A stretch of 64,000 nucleotides of DNA. Source: RGIG1927 sp045546275 (GTDB lineage Bacteria > Bacillota > Clostridia > UMGS1883). The DNA lies in the NCBI GenBank assembly GCA_045546275.1, contig JAZQCM010000001.1, positions 186,001-250,000 of the forward strand, written 5' to 3'. How positions within the stretch are numbered: the stretch's first letter is position 1; each line of letters begins with the position of its first letter. Both the position numbers and the translations under genes were made by a program. The notes below the pieces were generated by a model. That model was not told where the DNA came from and made no database searches. It saw nothing but the letters and a program-made list of their open reading frames with translations. Positions 1-6,485 of the stretch are shown one piece after another.

Positions 1-222
1 CCTCTTGAAGCTTTTTCATTGGACGACCGTCTTGTTATAGAAGCGTTTGCAGAAAACCTCTCCTGCGAGGATTTGAAAGGGCAAATTGCAAACTTAGAAA
101 TGTTTATAGCGTCCTTAAATGAAAATATTAAGTTGGCAACTACGGAAAGCTCCAACAAGGGAAAGCTGTTTTGCTACGGCGGGGTGCTTACAGGCATAGG
201 TTTAGTTATTGTTTTGCTTTGA
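1..222 (+). CDS. spoIIIAB: Stage III sporulation protein AB, C-terminal part
   Basis: The reading frame is open from the first base, so only the C-terminal 73 residues are present. It ends in a hydrophobic segment (YGGVLTGIGLVIVLL) typical of the SpoIIIAB C-terminus, preceded by a helical Q/E/K-rich stretch. SpoIIIAB is an inner forespore-side component of the SpoIIIA-SpoIIQ channel made in the mother cell during engulfment. The assignment rests on this tail plus its place directly before spoIIIAC (15 nt gap). The true start lies outside the window; a TTG at 19 is only an internal codon. Confidence 0.9.
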   Translation, partial: PLEAFSLDDRLVIEAFAENLSCEDLKGQIANLEMFIASLNENIKLATTESSNKGKLFCYGGVLTGIGLVIVLL

Positions 223-237
223 TGAAAGGATAAATGT

Positions 238-432
238 ATGAATGTTGATTTAATTTTTCAGATAGCCGGTATTGGAATTATTGTTGCTGTTTTAAACCAG
301 CTGCTTGTGCGCTCAGGCAGGGAAGAGCAAGCGCTCATGACAACCCTTGCAGGCTTGCTGGTTGTTTTAATAATAATTGTGGAAAAAATAGGTGAGCTGT
401 TTTCAACTGTAAAGTCAGTTTTCGGATTATGA
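238..432 (+). CDS. spoIIIAC: Stage III sporulation protein AC
   Basis: A 64-residue protein with two hydrophobic segments (about 6-24 and 35-52), the usual size and topology of SpoIIIAC. It is a small membrane component of the SpoIIIA secretion-like channel that links mother cell and forespore. The start ATG follows an AAAGGA ribosome binding site, and the stop overlaps the spoIIIAD start by four bases (ATGA), so translation is coupled. Confidence 0.95.
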   Translation: MNVDLIFQIAGIGIIVAVLNQLLVRSGREEQALMTTLAGLLVVLIIIVEKIGELFSTVKSVFGL

Positions 433-809
433 ATATTTCTCTGTATTTTGCTTTGGCAATAGTAACCGCTTTCCTTTCGCTGTACTTAAAACAGGTAAAG
501 CCGGAATATGCACTGTGCGTAAGCCTTTGCGGCGTTATTTTTATGCTTAGCGGAATAGTTCCGAGAGTTTTAGTTCTAATGCAGGAAATAGAAAGCTTTG
601 TTATGATAGACACAAACTATCTTGAACCTGTTTTGAAAATTATTGGGCTTTCTTATCTAACGCAATTTTCTTCTGATATTTGCAAAGATGCGGGGGAAAA
701 CTCTTTGTCAAACCAGGTTATGACAATCGGAAAAATTACGGTATTGTTCATTGCAATGCCGATTATTAAAGATGTTTTAAGGCTGATTTCGAGCCTGTTG
801 GAGAATTAG
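429..809 (+). CDS. spoIIIAD: Stage III sporulation protein AD
   Basis: A 126-residue integral membrane protein with about four hydrophobic segments, matching SpoIIIAD in length and pattern, including the central KIIGLSYLTQFSSDICKDAG segment, which is the family's most conserved region. It is a membrane component of the SpoIIIA complex. It overlaps spoIIIAC by four bases and spoIIIAE starts one base after its stop. Confidence 0.95.
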   Translation: MNISLYFALAIVTAFLSLYLKQVKPEYALCVSLCGVIFMLSGIVPRVLVLMQEIESFVMIDTNYLEPVLKIIGLSYLTQFSSDICKDAGENSLSNQVMTIGKITVLFIAMPIIKDVLRLISSLLEN

Positions 810-810
810 A

Positions 811-1857
811 ATGGATAAGTATATTGAGGTTCCTGATTTAACGAAAATCAGTAGCGAAGGCTTGAAAAACATTGAACGGTTAATACCCTCATTCAGCTTT
901 GAAACTATGATGGAAGAAATTACCGCTTCGAAGAATATTTTTAACCCCGGGCAAATTTTAAACACACTCTGCAAAATATTTTTAGAAGAGATATATTCTT
1001 CTTTAAGGCTTTTGTCTGTGATTATGGCAATAATTCTTTTGGGTGCATTTTTAGAAAACTTAAGAGCATCGTACGAATCAAATAATCTTAAAGCCGGGAT
1101 TGTAAGTGTTTCGTTAGTAATAGGACTTGCAGTAAAGGTTTTTAAAACTATATCAGCATACGCATTAAATGTTAGTACTGATATGTGCAATGTTATGTCG
1201 GCACTTTTGCCGATAATGCTGCCTCTTTTTGTTTCGTCGGGATTTGCACTTACAGGAAGTGCCATGCAGCCTGTGCTGTATTTTATGTGTAATTTATTTG
1301 CTGTTGCATTCACAAAGGTTTTAATACCTATATCTTCGGCATACCTTGCAATTTCACTTGCCGATGAAATGAGCGAGGGGGTGTCGCTTTCAAAATTACG
1401 TGAACTTATAAAGAAAATATACAATTTTATTCTGGGAATAATAATGACCGTTTTTACGGGCATTTTGGGCATAAGCAGCTTTGTAACCGTTGCACTGGAT
1501 TCTGTTGGTGCAAAAGGTGCACGCTTTGCAATTTCCAGCATGGTGCCTATTGTGGGAGGGTCGGTTTCGGATGCATTGGGAGCGGTTGTTTCGGCGGCGG
1601 TTGTTTTAAAAAACACAATTGGGGTTGGTGGAATTATTTGCGTTCTGGCACTTTGCATTGTTCCTGTGCTTAAAATCGGAATAATTGTGCTTTTTATAAG
1701 GCTCACAAATGCAATAACAGAGCCTGTTGCCGAAAAGCACACCATTACGGCGCTTTCTGCAGTTGCAGACAGCTTAAGCATGGTAAACGCGGCGGTTATT
1801 TCGACCGCAATAATGATGATAATTTCAATAGGAATAATTATGGGGATAAAAGGATGA
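811..1857 (+). CDS. spoIIIAE: Stage III sporulation protein AE
   Basis: A 348-residue polytopic membrane protein, slightly shorter than the approximately 400-residue Bacillus form because the N-terminal region before the first membrane segment is short. At least seven hydrophobic segments follow from about residue 67. The region MVPIVGGSVSDALGAVV (near residue 245) is the signature stretch of SpoIIIAE, which has permease-like character and is thought to form part of the membrane channel. The last four bases overlap spoIIIAF. Confidence 0.95.
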   Translation: MDKYIEVPDLTKISSEGLKNIERLIPSFSFETMMEEITASKNIFNPGQILNTLCKIFLEEIYSSLRLLSVIMAIILLGAFLENLRASYESNNLKAGIVSVSLVIGLAVKVFKTISAYALNVSTDMCNVMSALLPIMLPLFVSSGFALTGSAMQPVLYFMCNLFAVAFTKVLIPISSAYLAISLADEMSEGVSLSKLRELIKKIYNFILGIIMTVFTGILGISSFVTVALDSVGAKGARFAISSMVPIVGGSVSDALGAVVSAAVVLKNTIGVGGIICVLALCIVPVLKIGIIVLFIRLTNAITEPVAEKHTITALSAVADSLSMVNAAVISTAIMMIISIGIIMGIKG

Positions 1858-2276
1858 AAGATATTCTGTTTCAGGCTGTCGGCATTGCATTTTTAAGCGT
1901 TATATGTGATTTAATGATTAATGATGGAAATTTGAAAAAATATATAAGACTTGTTATTGGCTTTTTAATGATGAGTGTGCTTATAAAGCCAATAGATGTA
2001 GTTCTTCCAAAAGTTGATTTTGAAAAGTTTAATTATACGGAATTCTCCGAAGAACAATTAATGGCAGAAAGTGATGCAATTGTCCTTGGTATGCATAAAG
2101 ACAATATTGAAGAATATTTAAGGAGCACTTATAACCTTTCGGGCAAAATCTTTATTGAATTATTTTCAGACGGCAATGTTAAAGCTGTTTCATTTGAAGA
2201 CAATTTATCAAACGAAAGCTTAATTGAAATCAAAAATAGTTTAAATTGTGAAAATGTTTACGTATTGGAGGGATAA
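1854..2276 (+). CDS. spoIIIAF: Stage III sporulation protein AF
   Basis: A 140-residue protein with two N-terminal membrane segments (about 5-22 and 32-50) and a soluble C-terminal domain that in this family resembles the ring-building motif of secretion systems. It starts inside the spoIIIAE stop (ATGA overlap). The C-terminal sequence is poorly conserved between species, so the call leans on topology, length and operon position. Confidence 0.92.
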   Translation: MKDILFQAVGIAFLSVICDLMINDGNLKKYIRLVIGFLMMSVLIKPIDVVLPKVDFEKFNYTEFSEEQLMAESDAIVLGMHKDNIEEYLRSTYNLSGKIFIELFSDGNVKAVSFEDNLSNESLIEIKNSLNCENVYVLEG

Positions 2277-2277
2277 T

Positions 2278-2766
2278 ATGACATTTGACCTTAGAAAGCT
2301 CTTTGGTAATATTGCTGACAAGAAAGTCATATACATATCAGGAATAATAGGTGTTCTTTTGCTCTTTGTTTCAACCTTTGCTACGCATGATGAGCCTGAA
2401 ATGGAGATGGTTGAAGAAACTAAGGATTACTGCACTGAAACGGAAGATAAAATGGAGTTCATACTTTCAAAAATAGAGGGTGTTGGAAAAGTTAATGTGA
2501 TGATAACCCTAAAAAACAACGGTAACATCACATTGGCAAAGGATAAAGATGTTAATATTGAAAAAACAATTGTATTAAGCAAAAAAGGTGGTGGTGAGGA
2601 AACTCAGACTGTAAGTGAAGCATATCCTGAAATACAGGGGGTTGTTATTGTTGCAGATGGGGGCGGAAACATGAAAACGAAAGAAAATCTGACCCTTGCT
2701 GCAAAAGCTCTTCTTAACACGGATGCTCATAAAATAATTGTATTTGAAAGGACTGTAGATAAATGA
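2278..2766 (+). CDS. spoIIIAG: Stage III sporulation protein AG
   Basis: A 162-residue protein with one N-terminal membrane segment (about 18-34) and an extracytoplasmic domain with the ring-building-motif fold seen in SpoIIIAG, which assembles into a large ring in the intermembrane space. The conserved core is visible as ILSKIEGVGKVNVMITL and the later GVVIVADGGGN segment. The start is placed at ATG 2278, ten codons inside a longer open frame, because GGAGGG ends six bases before it and the longer frame overlaps spoIIIAF without a ribosome binding site. Its end overlaps spoIIIAH by four bases. Confidence 0.95.
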   Translation: MTFDLRKLFGNIADKKVIYISGIIGVLLLFVSTFATHDEPEMEMVEETKDYCTETEDKMEFILSKIEGVGKVNVMITLKNNGNITLAKDKDVNIEKTIVLSKKGGGEETQTVSEAYPEIQGVVIVADGGGNMKTKENLTLAAKALLNTDAHKIIVFERTVDK

Positions 2767-3272
2767 TTTTTAAACGTAAACAACTTACACTCATTATGCT
2801 TGCGCTTTTAATCTGCATGGCAGGTTATTTGAATTTTGCATCAAAAAGTACAACCGTATCTGAGGATTACATGGGTCAGGCTAAGCTTGTGGGGAATATG
2901 GAGGACGGAAAAGTGAAAGAAAATGAAGATTTTTTTGCATCTGCAAGGCTCGAAAGAGAAGCCGGAAGAAGCAAATCCATCGAAACATTCAACAGCGTAA
3001 TCAATAATGCTAACAGTGCCCCTGAGGTTAAAACCGAGGCACAGAACGGCATTTTAAAGCTTGCCGATAACACAGAAATGGAAACTGCAATAGAGAACCT
3101 GATAAAGGCGCGAGGCTTTGAAGATGCAGTTTGCTTTATTAATAATGACCAAGCAAATGTTGTGGTCAAATGTGATAATCTTGAAGAACAAAAGGTTTCA
3201 ATAATTACAGAAATTGTAACAGAACAAACCTCAATTTCTCCGGAAAAAATCAAAGTAGTTGAAATTAAATAA
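2763..3272 (+). CDS. spoIIIAH: Stage III sporulation protein AH
   Basis: A 169-residue protein with one N-terminal membrane segment (about 8-24), an acidic linker, and a C-terminal YscJ/FliF-like domain (about 65-169). SpoIIIAH sits in the mother-cell membrane and contacts SpoIIQ across the intermembrane space. It is the last gene of the spoIIIA operon here; a new promoter follows immediately. Confidence 0.95.
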   Translation: MIFKRKQLTLIMLALLICMAGYLNFASKSTTVSEDYMGQAKLVGNMEDGKVKENEDFFASARLEREAGRSKSIETFNSVINNANSAPEVKTEAQNGILKLADNTEMETAIENLIKARGFEDAVCFINNDQANVVVKCDNLEEQKVSIITEIVTEQTSISPEKIKVVEIK

Positions 3273-3277
3273 AATAC

Positions 3278-3306
3278 TTGATTATTTATCATAAAATTGT
3301 TATACT
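3278..3306 (+). promoter_or_regulatory. Sigma-A type promoter for the Asp23-family gene
   Basis: TTGATT (3278-3283) and TATACT (3301-3306) are separated by exactly 17 bases, giving a good vegetative promoter between spoIIIAH and the next gene. This separates the mother-cell spoIIIA operon from the vegetative downstream genes. Confidence 0.7.
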
Positions 3307-3357
3307 ATAATAAGAAATATGCGGTTAAAACTGCAAATAAAGGACGGAGGAAAAAAC

Positions 3358-3741
3358 ATGGGTGAAAACTATATCTCCACAGCAGGTGGTAATATCAGAA
3401 TTTCCGAAGAGGTTATTTCTATAATTTCAGCAATTGCAGCAAAAGAAGTTGATGGCCTTGCATCAATGGGTGGTTCGCTTCTTTCCGGTCTTGGCGATCT
3501 TATAAGCAAGAAAAACCAGGGTAAGGGCGTAAAGGTTGAGTTTATTGATGATGGTATTGTAATTGAGCTCCACATCACAGTGAAATTCGGTGCAAAAATT
3601 CGTGAAGTATCTGCCCTCATTCAGGAACAGGTTAAGAACGCTGTCGAAACAATGGTTAGTCTTAATGTTAAGGCTGTAAATGTTTTTGTTGATGGTATTG
3701 AACTTGAAAAAGCAAAAACAGTTGTTGAAGATGCAGAATAA
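3358..3741 (+). CDS. Asp23/Gls24 family envelope stress protein (YqhY-like)
   Basis: A 127-residue Asp23/Gls24 (DUF322) family protein. The family pattern is clear: GGNIRISEEVISIISAIAAKEVDGLASM at the N-terminus, a beta-rich middle (VKVEFIDDGIVIELHITV) and the helix IREVSALIQEQVKNAVETMV. In many Firmicutes a homologue (YqhY) lies between spoIIIAH/acc genes and nusB, and the present position fits that, although accBC and nusB are absent here. The start at ATG 3358 is chosen because GGAGGA lies nine bases upstream; the open frame extends 13 codons further without such a site. Function is linked to envelope homeostasis or fatty-acid synthesis control in relatives. Confidence 0.88.
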   Translation: MGENYISTAGGNIRISEEVISIISAIAAKEVDGLASMGGSLLSGLGDLISKKNQGKGVKVEFIDDGIVIELHITVKFGAKIREVSALIQEQVKNAVETMVSLNVKAVNVFVDGIELEKAKTVVEDAE

Positions 3742-3775
3742 TTTATAAATTTTATATACAAAGGAGAGATTTAAA

Positions 3776-5263
3776 ATGAACAATATTCCCGTAGTAAAAG
3801 TTGGTGTTGTATCCGTAAGCCGTAACTGTTTCCCCATCAGTTTAAGCGCAAAAAGAAAAGAAGCCGTAAAGGCTGAATGCGTAAAGGCTGGTCTTGATAA
3901 CGTTTACGTTGCTGATACAATTATTGAAAACGAAATCGATGCAATGAAGGCGCTTGAAGAGCTTAAGGGCGTAGGAGCGAATGCACTTGTTCTTTTCCTT
4001 GGCAACTTCGGTCCCGAAATTCCCGAAACAATGCTTGCTCAGAAGTTCGATGGTCCCGTTATGGTTGTTGCTGCAGCTGAAGAAAGCCAGAACGACCTTT
4101 TTGACGGAAGAGGCGACGCTTACTGCGGTATGCTTAACGCTTCCTACAACCTTGACCTTCGTGGTGTAAAGGCATATATCCCCGAATATCCCGTTGGTAC
4201 AGCTGACGAAATTGCAAAGATGATTGCAGACTTTGAGCCTATCGCAAGAGTTATTATTGGTCTTCATGGCCTTAAGATTTTCTCTTTCGGTCCTCGTCCT
4301 TACGACTTCATGGCTTGTAATGCACCTATTTCTCCTCTTTACAAGGACCTTGGTGTTGAAATCCAGGAAAACAGTGAGCTTGACCTTTACGCTGCATACC
4401 ATGCACATAAGGATGACCCCAGAATTCCTGCAATTGTTGAAGAAATGGCAGCAGAAATCGGTTCAAATAATCCTTACGAAGGTATTCTTCCTCGTCTTGC
4501 ACAGTATGAAATTACTCTTCTTGACTGGGCTGAAGAAAACAAGGGTGCTTCCAAGTACTTTATCTTTGCTAACAAGTGCTGGCCGGCATTCCAGACACAG
4601 TTTGGTTTTGTACCCTGCTATGTAAATGGCCGTTTGGCAGCTCGTGGTATTCCTGTAGCTTGCGAAACTGACATTTATGGTGCAGTAAGTGAATACATAA
4701 TCACATGTGCAACACAGAAAACAGCAACTTTGGTTGACATTAACAACTCCGTTCCTAAGGATATGTTCGAAGCTAACCCCGCTGAATTTGCAGGCTATAA
4801 GCTTACAGATACATTCATGGGCTTCCACTGCGGTAACACAGCTAAGGAATGCTTAACATGTGCATCCATGAGCTATCAGAGAATCATGAAGAGAGATCTT
4901 GAACCCGACACAGAACCCGATATTACACGTGGCACTTTGGAAGGTAACCTTATCCCCGGCGAAACAACAATCTTCCGTCTTCAGTCCACAAAGGATTCTG
5001 TTCTTCGTTCTTATGTTGCTGAAGGTGAAATTGCAAACCTTGACTGTAAGAGCTTTGGTGGTATTGGTATTTTCAAGATTAAGGAAATGGGTCGTTTCTA
5101 CCGTCATGTTCTTGTTGCTAAGTGCTATCCTCACCACGCAGGTATTGCATTCAAGCATGCAGGTAAGACTCTCTTTGCAGCAATGAAGCTTCTTGGTGTT
5201 GAAGACGTTGCTTACAACCAGCCTGCAGGTCTTCCTTACAAGGACGAAAATCCCTTCGGTTAA
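3776..5263 (+). CDS. L-fucose isomerase-like sugar isomerase
   Basis: A 495-residue cytoplasmic protein of the L-fucose/L-arabinose isomerase superfamily (FucI-like, COG2407 type). The N-terminal half has the alternating Rossmann-like layout (ALVLFLGNFGPEI, VMVVAAAEES), and the segment FSFGPRPYDFMACNAPISPL corresponds to the family's FGPRPRDF-type motif. The C-terminal half contains acidic and histidine residues expected for Mn2+ binding (EMGRFYRHVLVAKCYPHH). Sugar specificity cannot be read. It is followed after 20 nt by an AraD-type epimerase, so the pair probably converts an aldose to a ketose and then handles its phosphate; no kinase is adjacent. Very strong codon bias (many CTT/GTT/AAG, few rare codons) suggests high expression. 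Confidence 0.75.
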   Translation: MNNIPVVKVGVVSVSRNCFPISLSAKRKEAVKAECVKAGLDNVYVADTIIENEIDAMKALEELKGVGANALVLFLGNFGPEIPETMLAQKFDGPVMVVAAAEESQNDLFDGRGDAYCGMLNASYNLDLRGVKAYIPEYPVGTADEIAKMIADFEPIARVIIGLHGLKIFSFGPRPYDFMACNAPISPLYKDLGVEIQENSELDLYAAYHAHKDDPRIPAIVEEMAAEIGSNNPYEGILPRLAQYEITLLDWAEENKGASKYFIFANKCWPAFQTQFGFVPCYVNGRLAARGIPVACETDIYGAVSEYIITCATQKTATLVDINNSVPKDMFEANPAEFAGYKLTDTFMGFHCGNTAKECLTCASMSYQRIMKRDLEPDTEPDITRGTLEGNLIPGETTIFRLQSTKDSVLRSYVAEGEIANLDCKSFGGIGIFKIKEMGRFYRHVLVAKCYPHHAGIAFKHAGKTLFAAMKLLGVEDVAYNQPAGLPYKDENPFG

Positions 5264-5283
5264 TTTCGGGAGGAGAGAGATAA

Positions 5284-5982
5284 ATGTTAGAAGCATTAAA
5301 AGAAGCCGTTTTACAGGCTAACTTAGAATTACCTAAGAAAAATCTTGTTACATACACTTGGGGTAACGTAAGTGGTATTGACCGTGAAAAAGGTTTGATT
5401 GTTATTAAGCCCAGCGGTGTCAGCTATGAAGAAATGAAGGCAAGCGACATGGTTGTTCTTGACCTTCAGGGCAATAAGGTTGAAGGCGACATGCGTCCTT
5501 CCTCCGACACTCCCACTCATATTGCACTTTACAACCAGTACCCCGAATTAGGCGGCGTTGTTCACACTCATTCAAGATGGGCAACAGTCTGGGCACAGGC
5601 AGGAAAGAGCATTCCTCCCTTAGGCACAACACACGCTGACTATTTCTATGGTGCAATTCCTTGTACAAGAAGACTTACACAGGAAGAAATCGAAGGCGAA
5701 TATGAGCTTAATACAGGTAAGGTTATTATTGAAACCTTTACAAACCTTGGTATTAATCCTGTTCATGTTCCCGGTGTTGTTTGCTACAGCCATGGTCCTT
5801 TCTCCTGGGGTAAGGATCCCGACGAAGCTGTTCACAATGCTGTTGTAATGGAAGAAGTTGCTATGATGGCACTTAACACAAAGCTTCTTAACCCTTCCAT
5901 TGGCGATGTTGACAGCTACCTTCTTGATAAGCACTTCCTCCGTAAGCACGGCGCAAATGCTTATTATGGTCAGGGTAAATAA
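5284..5982 (+). CDS. araD: L-ribulose-5-phosphate 4-epimerase
   Basis: A 232-residue class II aldolase/epimerase family protein, the same length as E. coli AraD (231). Residues match the AraD pattern: GNVSG near 27-31, SSD at 73-75, zinc ligands His94 and His96 in VVHTHSRW, Asp119 in TTHADYF, and His170 in YSHGPFSWG. It interconverts L-ribulose 5-phosphate and D-xylulose 5-phosphate. It shares an operon with the FucI-like isomerase, with GGGAGGAG eight bases before the ATG. The araA of this window lies 51 kb away, so the true substrate of this pair may be another pentose. Strong codon bias again suggests high expression. Confidence 0.9.
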   Translation: MLEALKEAVLQANLELPKKNLVTYTWGNVSGIDREKGLIVIKPSGVSYEEMKASDMVVLDLQGNKVEGDMRPSSDTPTHIALYNQYPELGGVVHTHSRWATVWAQAGKSIPPLGTTHADYFYGAIPCTRRLTQEEIEGEYELNTGKVIIETFTNLGINPVHVPGVVCYSHGPFSWGKDPDEAVHNAVVMEEVAMMALNTKLLNPSIGDVDSYLLDKHFLRKHGANAYYGQGK

Positions 5983-5993
5983 TTAAATTATTA

Positions 5994-6021
5994 AACGCCA
6001 CAGCGTAGCTGTGGCGTTTTT
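5994..6021 (+). terminator. Rho-independent terminator after araD
   Basis: An 11-bp perfect stem (AACGCCACAGC, loop GTA, GCTGTGGCGTT) followed by a T run, 12 bases after the araD stop. Confidence 0.9.
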
Positions 6022-6049
6022 ATGTTGGAAATTGATGTATAAGTAAAGA

Positions 6050-6066
6050 GGTGACCCTACGGGGAC
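6050..6066. repeat. Second copy of the tRNA-Glu 3' end (17 bp)
   Basis: GGTGACCCTACGGGGAC is identical to 6260-6276, which is the 3' end of the tRNA-Glu gene including part of CCA. The copies are in the same orientation, 210 bp apart. The match stops abruptly inside the T-stem, so this is a fragment, not a tRNA gene. It could be a relic of recombination or integration at the tRNA end. Confidence 0.75.
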
Positions 6067-6214
6067 GCGGTCAACTGTAACTGCTCTGTCGGCGCTTCGC
6101 TTGCCAATCGCAGACAGTTTTCGCATAAGCTCTGCCAAGCCAATCACACTTCGCAAAGCTCGTGTTCTTGGGGCAGTAGCTTATCGAACCTCGGGGTTCG
6201 CCATGCAGTAGTTT
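6067..6214. repeat. Structured non-coding element next to tRNA-Glu
   Basis: This stretch is clearly more GC-rich than its surroundings and has no gene. It contains several short inverted repeats: CTGTC...GACAG around 6080-6118, TAAGCT...AGCTTA around 6126-6183, and CGAACC-TCGG-GGTTCG near 6185-6200. It sits between the partial and complete tRNA 3' ends. It looks like a dispersed structured repeat or a degenerate mobile cassette, but only one copy lies in the window. Confidence 0.5.
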
Positions 6215-6261
6215 CCAAAAGAAAAAGAGAACATCCAAAGGATGTTCTCTTTTTCTTTTGG
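6215..6261 (-). terminator. 22-bp perfect hairpin, terminator of tRNA-Glu
   Basis: The two 22-base arms (6215-6236 and 6240-6261) are perfectly complementary with a three-base loop. On the minus strand the hairpin begins in the CCA end of tRNA-Glu and its 3' arm is T-rich (CTCTTTTTCTTTTGG), so it most likely ends the tRNA transcript. The long A/T-rich symmetric arms could act in both directions. Confidence 0.75.
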
Positions 6262-6334
6262 TGACCCTACGGGGACTCGAACCCCGGTCTTCGCCGTGAG
6301 AGGGCGACGTCCTAGACCGCTAGACTATAAGGCC
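6259..6334 (-). tRNA. tRNA-Glu (anticodon CUC)
   Basis: Read on the minus strand the sequence starts GGCCTTATAGTCTAGCGGT and ends in GGGTTCGAGTCCCCGTAGGGTCA plus encoded CCA (read in two overlapping parts; only short portions quoted). The anticodon arm is CGCC-CTCTCAC-GGCG, giving anticodon CTC. D-arm TAGTCTAGCGG and T-arm GGGGTTCGAGTCCCC are canonical; the acceptor stem pairs with two G-U pairs. Length 76 with CCA. Confidence 0.95.
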
Positions 6335-6352
6335 AAATCAAATTACTTAATT

Positions 6353-6381
6353 ATATTAACACAAAGAAAATAATTTGTCAA
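6353..6381 (-). promoter_or_regulatory. Promoter of tRNA-Glu
   Basis: On the minus strand TTGACA (6376-6381) and TAATAT (6353-6358) are separated by 17 bases, ending about 18 bases before the tRNA 5' end. This is a consensus -35 with a near-consensus -10. Confidence 0.8.
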
Positions 6382-6485
6382 CATAAAACTTTTTCTGAAA
6401 ATAATTTGAAATTTTTACAAATAAATGCAACTTTTTTCCACCCTGAAAAGTATTATAAATGAAAACACTCAAAGGAGAGAGAAAT

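Noticed and set aside
777..1781. 334-codon open frame on the minus strand opposite spoIIIAE
   Set aside because: It is the antisense shadow of a well-identified gene, with low-complexity composition and no ribosome binding site or family resemblance.
3842..5296. Long antisense frames opposite the FucI-like gene, rich in Cys and Asn
   Set aside because: These come from the strong codon bias of the sense gene; composition is not protein-like.
6050..6276. A complete integrated prophage or genomic island at tRNA-Glu
   Set aside because: The two tRNA-end copies enclose only 210 bp without any gene, so at most a remnant.
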